DNA of 64,000 nt from Rhodoplanes sp. Z2-YC6860 (lineage in GTDB: Bacteria > Pseudomonadota > Alphaproteobacteria > Rhizobiales > Xanthobacteraceae): NCBI RefSeq assembly GCF_001579845.1, contig NZ_CP007440.1, positions 3,246,029 through 3,310,028 on the forward strand, read 5' to 3'. Within the stretch, counting starts at the first letter, position 1. Each line of letters begins with the position of its first letter. Positions 55,701 through 63,873 of this stretch are shown piece by piece. The position numbers were made by a program, and so were the translations under genes. Below the pieces are notes generated by a model. It saw only the letters and a list, made by a program, of their open reading frames with translations. It did not search any database and was not told the origin of the DNA.

Positions 55701-58700
55701 TGCGGGCTTTCAGCACCACCCAGGCCGGCGCGATCACGGCGTCGCAGCTTGGCGGTCTGACGACGACGGGGGTCGGCAATTTCTCGACCACCCAACTCGC
55801 GGCTCTGACCACGACCCAGACCCGCGGCCTGACCACCACGCAGCTCAACGGGCTTACGATCGCGAACCTCAATGCGCTCGACGCCAATGAGCTCTCGACC
55901 CAGCAGATCGCTGGCCTCAACACCACGGCGATCGGCAACCTGACCACCACGCAGGTCTCGGCGCTGACTTCGACCCAGATCGCGGCCTTCACGACGAGCC
56001 AGCTCGGGTCGCTGTCCACCACCGAGATCCAAGGCTTCTCGACGACGGTTGCCGCGTCGCTGACCGCGTCGCAACTTGGCGGCCTGACCACGACGGGTCT
56101 CAACAACTTCTCGACCACGCAGATCGCGGCCTTCACCACGACGCAGGTCCAAGGTTTGAAGACCACGCAGCTCAACGGTCTGTCCGCGACGAACCTTGAT
56201 GCGGTCTCGGTGGCGAAGCTGACCACCGCGCAGGTCTCGGGTCTCAACACCACGGCGATCGGCAATCTGACCACCACACAGGTCGCGGCTTTCGCCACCA
56301 CCCAGGTTGCTGGCCTCAGCGCCGCCCAGATCGGCACGTTGAGCACGACCGAGGTGCGCGCCTTCAGCACCACGCAGGCCGGCGCCATCACGGCGGCTCA
56401 GCTCGGTGCGCTCAGCACCACGGCGATCGGCAATTTCTCGACGACGCAGCTTGCGGCGCTGACCACGACCCAGACTCGTGGTCTGACCACCGCGCAGCTC
56501 AATGGCCTCACCGCGGCGAACCTCGACGCGCTCGATCTCAACGAGTTCTCGACCCAGCAGACCGCTGGCCTGAACACCACGGCGATCGGCAACCTGACCA
56601 CCACGCAAGTCTCGACGCTGACCACGACGCAGGTCGCGTCGCTGACCGCCGCTCAGATCGGCACGCTGAGCACGACCGAGGTCCGGGCCTTCAGCACCAC
56701 GCAGGCGGGCGCTCTCACGGCGTCACAGCTTGGCGGGTTGAGCACGACGGGGGTCGGCAACTTCTCGACCACGCAGATCGCGGCCTTCACCACGACTCAG
56801 ACCCGCGGTCTGACCACCACGCAGCTCAACGGGCTCACGATCGCGAACCTCAACGCGCTCGACGCCAACGAGTTCTCGACCCAGCAGATCGCAGGCCTGA
56901 ACACCACGGCGATCGGCAATCTGACGACCACGCAGGTCTCGGCGCTGACCTCGACCCAGATCGCGGCTTTCACCACGAGCCAGCTCGGGTCGCTGTCCAC
57001 CACCGAGATCCAGGGCTTCTCGACGACGGTCGCGGCCTCGTTGACCGCCTCGCAGCTTGGCGGCCTGACCACGACGGGTCTCAATAACTTCTCGACCACG
57101 CAGATCGCGGCCTTCACCACGACTCAGGTCCAGGGTCTGAAGACCACGCAGCTCAACGGTCTCACGACGGCGAATATCGACGCTGTCTCGGTGACCAAGC
57201 TGACGACGGCACAGGTTACGGGCCTGACCAGCACGGCGATCGGCAATCTGACCACCACGCAGGTCTCGACGCTGACGTCGACGCAGGTGGGGGCGCTCAA
57301 CGCGACCCAGATCGGCACGTTGACCACGACCGAAGTGCGCGCGTTCAGCACCACCCAGGCCGGTGCCATCACGGCGGCCCAGCTCGGCAGCCTGACGACG
57401 ACTGCGATCGGCAACTTCTCGACGACGCAACTCGCGGCGCTGACCACGACCCAGACCCAGGGTCTGACGACGACGCAGCTCAACGGGCTCACCGCCGCCA
57501 ACCTCGATGCACTCGACGCCAACGAGTTCTCGACGCAGCAGACCGCTGGCCTGAGCACCACGGCGATCGGCAACCTGACCACCACGCAGGTCTCGACGCT
57601 GACCTCGACCCAGGTTGCGGCTCTGAGCACCGCCCAGATCGGCACGCTGAGCACGACTGAAGTGCAGACCTTCTCGACCACCCAGGCCGGCGCACTCACG
57701 GCGGCCCAGCTTGGCGGCCTGAGCACCACGGCGCTGAACAACTTCTCGACCACGCAGGTCGCGGCGTTGACCACGGCGCAGGTGCAAGGTCTCAAGACCA
57801 CGCAGCTCAACGGGCTCTCGACCGCCAATCTCGACGCTGTCTCAGTGGCGAAGCTGACGACCGCCCAGGTCTCGGGTCTGAGCACCACGGCGGTCAACAA
57901 TCTGACCACCACGCAGGTCTCGACGCTGACCTCGACCCAGGTCGCATCGCTCAATGCAGCGCAAATCGGGACGCTGACCACCACCGAGGTGCGCGCCTTC
58001 AGCACCACGCAGGCTGGCGCCATCACGGCGGCCCAGATCGGCGGTCTCACCACGACGGCGATCGGCAACTTCTCGACCACGCAGCTCGCCGCGCTGACCA
58101 CGACCCAGACCCAGGGTCTGACGACGACGCAGCTCAACGCGCTGTCGGCGGGCAATCTCGATGCACTTGACGCCAACGAGTTCTCGACCCAGCAGACCGC
58201 TGGCCTGAACACCACGGCGATCGGCAACCTGACCACCACGCAGGTCTCGACGCTCACCACGGCCCAGGTCGCGGCACTCAGCACCGCCCAGATCGGCACG
58301 CTGAGCACGACCGAGATCCAGGCCTTCAGCACCACCCAGGCTGGCGCGCTCACCGCCGCTCAGCTTGGCGGTCTGAGCACCACGGCGTTGAACAACTTCT
58401 CGACCACGCAGGTCGCGGCCTTCACCACGACGCAGGTCCAGGGTCTCACCACGACCCAGCTCAATGGCCTCACGGCTACCAACCTCGATGCGGTGGCTGT
58501 CGCGAAGCTGAAGACCAGCCAGGTCTCGGGTCTCAGCACCACGGCGGTCGGCAACCTGACCACCACACAGGTCGCGGCCTTAGCCACGACCCAGGTTGCA
58601 TCGCTGAGCGCCGCTCAGATCGGCACGCTGAGCACCACCGAGGTGAGGGCCTTCAGCACCACCCAGGCCGGCGCCATCACGGCGGCCCAGCTCGGTGCGC

Positions 58701-60199
58701 TCAGCACCACGGCGATCGGCAACTTCTCGACCACGCAGCTCGCCGCGCTGACCACGACGCAAACCCAGGGCTTCACGACGACGCAGCTCAACGGTCTGAC
58801 CGCGGCCAACCTCGATGCGCTCGACGTCAACGAGTTCGCGACCGGCCAAGTCTCGGGCCTCAGCACCACCGCTGTCGGCAATCTGACGACCACGCAGGTT
58901 TCGACACTGACTGCCGCCCAGGTCGGCGTACTCAGCACCGCTCAGATCGGCACGCTGAACACCACCGAACTGCAGGCCTTCTCGACCACGCAGGCCAACG
59001 CCATCACGGCGACCCAGTTGGGCGGCCTGACCACCACGGCCGTGAACAACTTCTCGAGCACGCAGGTCGCGGCGTTCAGCACGGCACAGGTCCAGGGTCT
59101 GACGACCACTCAGCTCAACAACCTGAGCACGGCGAATCTCGACGCGGTCGCGGTCACCAAGCTGACGACGGCGCAGGTCTCGGGCCTCAGCACCACGGCA
59201 ATCGGCAGCCTGACCACGACCCAGGTCTCGACGCTGACCTCGACGCAGGTCGGAACGCTGACCGCGGCCCAGATCGGCACGCTGAGCACCACCGAGGTGA
59301 GGGCTTTCAGCACCACGCAGGCCGGCGCCATCACGGCGGCCCAGCTTGGCGCGCTCAGCACCACAGCGATCGGCAACTTCTCGACCACGCAGCTCGCCGC
59401 TCTCACCACGACGCAGACCCAGGGCTTCACGACCACGCAGCTCAACGGTCTGACCGCGGCCAACCTCGATGCGCTCGACCTCAACGAGTTCTCGACGGGC
59501 CAGGTCGGCGGTTTGAGCACGACCGCGGTCGGGAACCTGACCACGACGCAGGTCTCGACGCTGACCACGGCCCAGGTCGCGGCACTCAGCACCGCCCAGA
59601 TCGGCACGCTGAGCACGACCGAGATCCAGGCCTTCAGCACCACCCAGGCCGGCGCGCTCACCGCCGTGCAGCTTGGCGGCCTGACGAACGCGGCGCTCGG
59701 CAGCTTCTCGACGACGCAACTCACGGCCTTCACGACGGCGCAGTCGCAAGGACTGACCACGGGCCAGCTCAACGCGCTGTCCGCCACCAACCTGAACGCG
59801 CTCGATGCCAACGAGCTGTCGACCGCGCAGGTCTCGGGCCTGACCACCACGGCGGTCTCCAACCTGACCACCACGCAGGTCAGCAGCTTGACCAGCGCTC
59901 AGATCGGCGCGCTGGGCACCTCGCAGGCCGCCACGCTGACGACGACAGAGTTCGCGGCCTTCACCACGACCCAGGCTGGCGCGTTGACCGCCAACCAGAT
60001 CGGAGCGCTCTCCACCGGCAAGTTTGCCGCGCTGACGAGCACCACCGGCATCCCGGCTCTGAGCACGGCTGCGATCGCAGGCATCACGACCCAGGATATC
60101 TACGCACTGTCCACCCAGCAGGGTCATGCCTTCACGTCGACACAGATCGCTGTGATGAGCTCCGACCAGCTCAGCGCCCTGGTGGATCTGTTGACCTAG
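52757..60199 (+). CDS. Giant Thr/Ser/Gln-rich repeat protein (about 2,480 aa)
   Basis: Read from ATG 52757 (a GTG at 52724 is an alternative). Almost the whole protein is an eight-residue repeat of type L-[ST]-T-T-Q-[VLI]-x-x (e.g. LTTTQVST, LSTAQIGT). These combine into a 109-residue (327-base) unit present about 21 times from ~53300 to ~59900. Threonine is by far the commonest residue; I see no Cys or Trp, one Tyr, and few charges apart from the fixed Lys and Asp/Glu positions. No signal peptide; the C-terminus (STQIAVMSSDQLSALVDLLT) is hydrophobic as in type I secreted proteins, but no RTX repeats are present. Likely a long solenoid surface or matrix protein. The next gene encodes an O-GlcNAc-transferase-like enzyme, so it may be O-glycosylated. 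Function unknown. Confidence 0.85.
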   Translation: MSIISSLTPAQVAQLSTTAIQSLQTTDIAALSTSQAAALTSTQVNAMGTTDLQFLAGTQVAALSTTVVHALLTLQFDNFTTTQLSQLTSTQVSVLTAGEFNTFSTTELQAFSTTQAGAITAAQLGSLSTSALNNFSTTQIGNFTTTQVRGLTTAQLNGLNSGNVAAVALDKLTTGQVAGLNTTAIGNLSTTQVSTLVSTQVAVLTTAQIGTLTTTEVRAFSTTQAGALTAAQLGGLTTTATNNFSTTQIGALTTAQAQGLKTTQLNALSPANLDAVVLTKLTTAQVSGLNTTAVGNLTTTQVSTLTTSQIAALSASQIGTLSTTEVQAFSTTQAGAIKASQIGGLTTTAIGNFSTTQIAAFTTTQTQGLTTTQLNGISSANLDALDLNELSTAQTAGLNTTAIGNLTTTQVSTLTSTQVAALSTAQIGTLSTTEVQAFSTTQANALTAAQLGGLSTTALNHFSTTQVAALTTTQVQGLKTTQLNGLSTANLDAVVLTKLTTAQVSGLSTTAVGNLTTTQVASLTSTQVGALSTAQIGTLSTTEVQAFSTTQANSLTAAQLGGLTTTGLNNFSTTQITAFTTTQVQGLKTTQLNGLTTANLDAVSVAKLTTAQVSGLNTTAIGNLTTTQVSTLTTTQVASLSAAQLGALSTTEVQAFSTTQAGAITAAQIGALGTASANFSTTQLAALTTTQARGLTTTQLNLMAQFALADFNVLDASKLSTTQVAGLNTTAVGNLTTTQVSTLTTSQIAALSAAQIGTLSTTEVRAFSTTQAGAITAAQLGALSTTAIGNFSTTQLTALTTTQTRGLTTTQLNGLTAANLDALDANEFSTQQTAGLNTTAIGNLTTTQVSTLTSTQVGALSTAQIGTLSTTELQSFSTTQAGAFTAAQLGGLTTTGLNNFSTTQVAAFTTAQVQGLKTTQLNGLTTANLDAISVAKLTTAQVSGLSTTAINNLTTTQVAALGTTQVAALTTAQFGTLTTTEVRAFSTTQAGAITASQLGGLTTTGVGNFSTTQLAALTTTQTRGLTTTQLNGLTIANLNALDANELSTQQIAGLNTTAIGNLTTTQVSALTSTQIAAFTTSQLGSLSTTEIQGFSTTVAASLTASQLGGLTTTGLNNFSTTQIAAFTTTQVQGLKTTQLNGLSATNLDAVSVAKLTTAQVSGLNTTAIGNLTTTQVAAFATTQVAGLSAAQIGTLSTTEVRAFSTTQAGAITAAQLGALSTTAIGNFSTTQLAALTTTQTRGLTTAQLNGLTAANLDALDLNEFSTQQTAGLNTTAIGNLTTTQVSTLTTTQVASLTAAQIGTLSTTEVRAFSTTQAGALTASQLGGLSTTGVGNFSTTQIAAFTTTQTRGLTTTQLNGLTIANLNALDANEFSTQQIAGLNTTAIGNLTTTQVSALTSTQIAAFTTSQLGSLSTTEIQGFSTTVAASLTASQLGGLTTTGLNNFSTTQIAAFTTTQVQGLKTTQLNGLTTANIDAVSVTKLTTAQVTGLTSTAIGNLTTTQVSTLTSTQVGALNATQIGTLTTTEVRAFSTTQAGAITAAQLGSLTTTAIGNFSTTQLAALTTTQTQGLTTTQLNGLTAANLDALDANEFSTQQTAGLSTTAIGNLTTTQVSTLTSTQVAALSTAQIGTLSTTEVQTFSTTQAGALTAAQLGGLSTTALNNFSTTQVAALTTAQVQGLKTTQLNGLSTANLDAVSVAKLTTAQVSGLSTTAVNNLTTTQVSTLTSTQVASLNAAQIGTLTTTEVRAFSTTQAGAITAAQIGGLTTTAIGNFSTTQLAALTTTQTQGLTTTQLNALSAGNLDALDANEFSTQQTAGLNTTAIGNLTTTQVSTLTTAQVAALSTAQIGTLSTTEIQAFSTTQAGALTAAQLGGLSTTALNNFSTTQVAAFTTTQVQGLTTTQLNGLTATNLDAVAVAKLKTSQVSGLSTTAVGNLTTTQVAALATTQVASLSAAQIGTLSTTEVRAFSTTQAGAITAAQLGALSTTAIGNFSTTQLAALTTTQTQGFTTTQLNGLTAANLDALDVNEFATGQVSGLSTTAVGNLTTTQVSTLTAAQVGVLSTAQIGTLNTTELQAFSTTQANAITATQLGGLTTTAVNNFSSTQVAAFSTAQVQGLTTTQLNNLSTANLDAVAVTKLTTAQVSGLSTTAIGSLTTTQVSTLTSTQVGTLTAAQIGTLSTTEVRAFSTTQAGAITAAQLGALSTTAIGNFSTTQLAALTTTQTQGFTTTQLNGLTAANLDALDLNEFSTGQVGGLSTTAVGNLTTTQVSTLTTAQVAALSTAQIGTLSTTEIQAFSTTQAGALTAVQLGGLTNAALGSFSTTQLTAFTTAQSQGLTTGQLNALSATNLNALDANELSTAQVSGLTTTAVSNLTTTQVSSLTSAQIGALGTSQAATLTTTEFAAFTTTQAGALTANQIGALSTGKFAALTSTTGIPALSTAAIAGITTQDIYALSTQQGHAFTSTQIAVMSSDQLSALVDLLT
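53290..59900 (+). repeat. 327-bp tandem repeat array, ~21 units, with 654-bp dimer periodicity
   Basis: Equivalent positions recur at 327 bases (for example the GLNTTA segment at 53291 and 53618). Each unit is 13 octapeptides plus one five-residue insert in the NLDA..xxKL segment. Two unit types alternate through much of the array: one with NLDALDANEFSTQQ and EVRAF..., the other with NLDAVSVAKLTTAQ and EVQAF... . This indicates growth by duplication of two-unit blocks. Long open frames on the opposite strand are a by-product of this composition. Confidence 0.85.
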
Positions 60200-60211
60200 T
60201 CGCCGGCTTCC

Positions 60212-60235
60212 CCCGGCCGCCCACCGGCGGCCGGG
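60212..60235 (+). terminator. Strong G+C hairpin after the repeat gene
   Basis: CCCGGCCGCC (60212-60221) pairs perfectly with GGCGGCCGGG (60226-60235) around a four-base loop, 12 bases after the stop. No T-tract follows, so termination may be partial, letting some transcripts continue into the glycosyltransferase gene. Confidence 0.5.
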
Positions 60236-60268
60236 TCCGGCCTGTACCGTAAGCGTGCTAAAGCGTAT

Positions 60269-60293
60269 CCAGAATCGGCCTGACCGATTCTGG
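60269..60293. repeat. Small palindrome before the glycosyltransferase gene
   Basis: CCAGAATCGG and CCGATTCTGG around CCTGA form a ten-base perfect stem. Similar CAGAATCGG...CCGATTCTG palindromes recur in Bradyrhizobium-type genomes to my knowledge. It may be a dispersed repeat or affect mRNA stability between the two genes. Confidence 0.55.
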
Positions 60294-60337
60294 AGAGTTG
60301 TTGCGTTCACAACATCAACGCTGAAGAGACGCTTTCC

Positions 60338-62404
60338 ATGGCCGACGAGCCCGTCGAGATCAACGCTGCTACAGAGCTCTATTCCCGGGTGCTGCAACAG
60401 GCCGTTGCACGCCAGCTCACTATCTTCGACCTGTTCAACGCCGCGGTTCAGCTGCAGGCGATGCAACAGCGCCCGCTGGTGGCCGAGCTCTACAAGACCT
60501 GGATCGCCTTCAACGGCGACAACGAGCTTCTGCACGCGGTCTACTTCAACTACGGCGTGACGCTCAACGATCTGGGCGACCGGGTCGGCGCTATCAACGC
60601 CTTCCGCACCTCGATCCGCATCAAGCCGGAATTCGAGCCGCCCTACATCAATCTCGGGCGTGCCCTGGAGGACACGGGCCAGACCGGCGCGGGCGTCGCC
60701 GAATGGATGAAACTGATCAACAAGCTCGGCGGCGTCACGGGCGACACGGTGAACCACAAGCTCACCGCCATGCATCAGTCGGCACGCGTGCTGGAAGGTA
60801 TGGGCAGCGACGCCACCGCCGAGGAGGTGCTGCGTCAGAGCCTCGAGATCGACCGCCGCCAGCCGGAGGCGCTCCAGCACTTCGTGTCGCTGCGGCAGCG
60901 GCAGTGCAAATGGCCGGTGATCCAGGAGTCGGACCGGGTCAAGCGCAGGGACCTTCTATCCGGCATCTCGACGCTGTCGCTCGCCAATCTCTGCGACGAC
61001 CCGATGTTCCAGTTGGCCAAAGCCTATGACTATGCCCGGCATCAGATCGGCCGGCCAAAGCCCGCTCGGCCGCATGCGCAGCCTGGGGCAGGGCGGCGAC
61101 TCCGCATCGGCTATGTGTCGTCGGACCTGCGCGACCACGCGGTCGGCTTTGCCATGACCGACGTCATCGAGCTGCATGACCGTCAGAATTTCGAGATCTT
61201 TGCGTATTACTGCGGCATCAACCGGCCCGACGGCACGCAGGCGCGCATCAAGGCGAATGTCGAGCATTGGACCGACATCAATTCGATGAACGACGACCAG
61301 GCGGCGGCGCAGATCGTGGCCGATGGTATCGACATCCTGATCGATCTCAACGGCTATACCAAGGACGCTCGCACCAAGGTCTTTGCGCGCCAGCCCGCGC
61401 CTGTTCAGGTGAATTGGTTCGGCTATCCCAACACCATGGGCACCCCCTATCACCACTACATCATCGCCGACGAAGTCGTCCTTCCGCCCGAAAACGAAAT
61501 CTATTTCTCCGAGAAGGTCGTGCGGCTGCCGTGCTATCAGCCGAACGACAGGAGGCGTCTGGTCGCGGAGCAGCGGCCGACGCGGCAGCAGGTCGGCCTG
61601 CCGGAGAATGCCTTCGTGTTCTGCAGCCTCAACGGCATGCAGAAAACCACGGCGCGGGCTTATGAACGCTGGCTGACGATCATCGATCGCGTGCCAGGGA
61701 GCGTGCTGTGGCTGCTCACCAGCACCGCCGAAACCGACGAACGGTTGCGCAAATACGCGGCCGACCGCGGCGTCGATCCCTCGCGCATCATCTTCGCCGA
61801 CAAGATGCCGAATGCCGCCCATCTGGCGCGCTATCCACTCGCCGATCTGTTCCTCGACAACTTCCCCTATGGCGCCCACACCACCGCATCGGACTCGATG
61901 TGGATGGGGGTGCCGATCCTGACACTGTCGGGACGCAGCTTCGCGGCGCGGGTCAGTTCTAGCCTCGTCCACGCCGCCGGCATAGGCGAGATGCATTGCA
62001 AGACCGAGCAGGAATTCATCGAACGCGCGGTGGAGTTCGGCAACGATCCGTCAAAGCTTGCGCCGATCAAAGCGAAGCTGATCGCGGGCCGCGACACGTG
62101 TCTCCTGTTCGACACGCCCAATCTGGTGCGGCATCTCGAGGATCTCTACCGGCAGATGTGGGCCGACCTGATCCGTGGCGCGATTCCCATGCCGGACATG
62201 CGCAACCTCGACGTCTATCACGAGATCGGACTCGGTCTCGACATCGAGAATATCGAGGTACTCGATGATGACGCCTACATCGCTCTCTATCGGGAAAAGC
62301 TTGCCGAATGGAATGAGGTCTATCCGGTCATGCCGGACAGCCGTTTGTGGCGCGATGGTGCGCCCCGCATCGAGGCGCTGGGCGACAAGCGGGCTGTTGC
62401 CTGA
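60338..62404 (+). CDS. TPR-containing O-GlcNAc-transferase-like glycosyltransferase (GT41, SPINDLY type)
   Basis: 688 residues. Residues ~1-230 contain TPR-like helices (YFNYGVTLNDLGDRVGAINAF, PPYINLGRALEDTGQTG). Residues ~245-620 are the GT41 catalytic region: RRLRIGYVSSDLRDHAVGF, DILIDLNGYTKD, QVNWFGYPNTMGTPYHHYIIAD, FVFCSLNGMQKTTARAYERW and DLFLDNFPYGAHTTASDSMWMGVPILT. The His in the DLRDHAVGF loop and the Lys in NGMQKTT correspond to conserved catalytic or nucleotide-binding positions. It transfers GlcNAc (or another sugar) to Ser/Thr of proteins in the cytoplasm. Placed 138 bases after a 2,480-residue Thr-rich protein gene, its probable target. Sugar and target are inferred. Confidence 0.9.
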   Translation: MADEPVEINAATELYSRVLQQAVARQLTIFDLFNAAVQLQAMQQRPLVAELYKTWIAFNGDNELLHAVYFNYGVTLNDLGDRVGAINAFRTSIRIKPEFEPPYINLGRALEDTGQTGAGVAEWMKLINKLGGVTGDTVNHKLTAMHQSARVLEGMGSDATAEEVLRQSLEIDRRQPEALQHFVSLRQRQCKWPVIQESDRVKRRDLLSGISTLSLANLCDDPMFQLAKAYDYARHQIGRPKPARPHAQPGAGRRLRIGYVSSDLRDHAVGFAMTDVIELHDRQNFEIFAYYCGINRPDGTQARIKANVEHWTDINSMNDDQAAAQIVADGIDILIDLNGYTKDARTKVFARQPAPVQVNWFGYPNTMGTPYHHYIIADEVVLPPENEIYFSEKVVRLPCYQPNDRRRLVAEQRPTRQQVGLPENAFVFCSLNGMQKTTARAYERWLTIIDRVPGSVLWLLTSTAETDERLRKYAADRGVDPSRIIFADKMPNAAHLARYPLADLFLDNFPYGAHTTASDSMWMGVPILTLSGRSFAARVSSSLVHAAGIGEMHCKTEQEFIERAVEFGNDPSKLAPIKAKLIAGRDTCLLFDTPNLVRHLEDLYRQMWADLIRGAIPMPDMRNLDVYHEIGLGLDIENIEVLDDDAYIALYREKLAEWNEVYPVMPDSRLWRDGAPRIEALGDKRAVA

Positions 62405-62466
62405 CGAACGGTGCTCTGGAAAGTCACCGTTTGGCCGTGCACAATCGGACTGTGGTTGGACGATCG

Positions 62467-62886
62467 ATGAATTTGTCATCCGGAATCCGTGCGTGTCTGC
62501 TCGGCGTCGCGCTGGCGATCGGGCTTGCCGGCTGCAATGCCGAGTGGCAGCGAAACCGCGATCTGGCCACACGCCAGAACACGACGCCGCCGATCAGCTA
62601 TCGCAGCGATATCATCGCGTTCATGCACACCTACTTGAACGATCCATCGCAGATCCGCGACGCCGCGGTGTCGGAGCCGGCGCTCAAGGATTTCGATAAT
62701 GCCAGCCGTTATGCTGTCTGCGTGCGCTACAACGCCCGCAAGAGCAACGGGCAGTATGCCGGTACCAAGGACAGCCTGGTGCTGTTCCGCGATGGCCGCC
62801 TCGACCGCATGGTCGACAATGGCCGCGAGGCCTGCAAGGACGCGGCTTACCAGCCGTTCCCCGAGTTGGAGAAGCTGACGCGCTGA
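62467..62886 (+). CDS. Small lipoprotein of unknown function
   Basis: 139 residues from ATG 62467. A lipoprotein signal (LGVALAIGLAGC, lipobox LAGC, acylated Cys at residue 23) leads a ~115-residue domain with YRSDIIAFMHTYLNDPSQIRDA and YAVCVRYNARKSNGQYAGTKD. Similar domains occur in small envelope lipoproteins of Hyphomicrobiales. Read in the same direction as the glycosyltransferase gene, 62 bases after it. Confidence 0.8.
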   Translation: MNLSSGIRACLLGVALAIGLAGCNAEWQRNRDLATRQNTTPPISYRSDIIAFMHTYLNDPSQIRDAAVSEPALKDFDNASRYAVCVRYNARKSNGQYAGTKDSLVLFRDGRLDRMVDNGREACKDAAYQPFPELEKLTR

Positions 62887-62900
62887 CCTGGGTTGGCTAG

Positions 62901-62928
62901 GATCTGTTCAACTCCGTTGAATCAGATC
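62901..62928. repeat. Inverted repeat GATCTGTTCAAC...GTTGAATCAGATC
   Basis: A 28-base imperfect palindrome between the lipoprotein gene and the next repeat. A motif of this kind (ATTCAACGG...TTGAATC) is frequent in intergenic DNA of Bradyrhizobium relatives, to my knowledge. Confidence 0.55.
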
Positions 62929-62937
62929 CGCGTTGTT

Positions 62938-62986
62938 GGGCATGATCTTTTCCGAAAACCGCTTCACACTTTTCGGGATCATGCCC
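62938..62986. repeat. Palindromic intergenic repeat (GGGCATGATC type)
   Basis: Outer arms GGGCATGATC (62938-62947) and GATCATGCCC (62977-62986) and inner arms CCGAAAA/TTTTCGG enclose the loop CCGCTTCACAC. This is a very common Hyphomicrobiales repeat, to my knowledge. It lies between convergent genes, where it may end transcription. Confidence 0.8.
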
Positions 62987-63639
62987 TAGCTGAACAGCTG
63001 CTTGATCATCGCCATGAGCGCGACGTAGCCGTCGCCGATCACAGACCAGAACCGGCCCATCCAGGTGTCGTCGCGGAACGCGGTGCTATTGGTGGTGTCA
63101 GGAGCCGGTGCCGGCGCGCTGCTCGGCTTGTATTGCTCGGTGCGAAACTCGTTGGCGTCAGCCCATTTGGCGCGGTCGGGATTATCGTTTTCGGCTCCGG
63201 GCGCCGTTCCGTTCGTTTCGGCCGGTGGCTTATCGGATTTGCTCATCGCGAGATCGATCGCGTTGACTTCGTCTCCGGACACCACCTGCACGTCGCCTTC
63301 GGAATGCTCCGTGTCGGCGCTGGCGGCGGTCGGCAACGCAGGCTGCTGCTCGGGTGACGGCGCCACGGCATCTTCCGAAGCGCGAGTCGCCGTCTTCACC
63401 GGATGCCGGTGCTTGGTCGCGGTTTTCTTGGCGGACGCTGTCGCGGCGGGTGCGGCAGCCTTGGCGGTCCCGGCCTTGCCGGAGCCGTTCACGAAATTCA
63501 TCAGATTGAGCGGCTGAGTTGAGCTGCACGATGCGCCGTTGCAGGCGCCTGCGGATTGCGCGGTGACGTCGAGCGCAGCCAGCAGTCCGAGGACCAGGGC
63601 GACACAGGAGACGATGGCGCGAAACATCATGATACGCAT
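62986..63639 (-). CDS. Exported Ala/Pro/Lys-rich protein of unknown function
   Basis: 217 residues from ATG 63639, chosen for its clean signal peptide (IVSCVALVLGLLAALDVTAQS); the frame is open further upstream. The mature part is low complexity (KAAAPAATASAKKTATKHRHP, many Ser/Asp/Glu), with two Cys soon after the cleavage site (ACNGASC). It ends in a hydrophobic helix (WSVIGDGYVALMAMIKQLFS). Likely a periplasmic or envelope linker protein. No family recognised. Confidence 0.7.
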   Translation of the reverse strand: MRIMMFRAIVSCVALVLGLLAALDVTAQSAGACNGASCSSTQPLNLMNFVNGSGKAGTAKAAAPAATASAKKTATKHRHPVKTATRASEDAVAPSPEQQPALPTAASADTEHSEGDVQVVSGDEVNAIDLAMSKSDKPPAETNGTAPGAENDNPDRAKWADANEFRTEQYKPSSAPAPAPDTTNSTAFRDDTWMGRFWSVIGDGYVALMAMIKQLFS

Positions 63640-63873
63640 TCCCACGTTATGGGATGGCATATCGCCCCCGCGGGATGACCCGAGCTGGGCGCAATTGCGG
63701 AAATCCCCGCCCAAACCGTGACCGGATTGGGGGATGTGGGAAGGTGGTTTATCCCCTGTGGAACAAGTCGCAGGCAAAGCCGGGAATATGGCCGTTTGTG
63801 ATTGAAGTTGCTGGCTGATTCATGCTTGTTGGAGGTTCCGGGAACACTGGGTTCCCGGCTGTCCCGTCTGCCG

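Noticed and set aside
52757-60199. RTX or other known type I secretion repeat protein
   Set aside because: No GGxGxDxxx nonapeptides and no adjacent HlyB/HlyD/TolC genes; the C-terminus alone is not enough.
53021-60880. Very long minus-strand open frames (up to ~1,195 codons) opposite the repeat gene
   Set aside because: They are antisense readings of the repeat DNA, giving only R/G/E/L- or V/S/C-rich low-complexity sequence; the plus-strand frame explains the 24-base periodicity.
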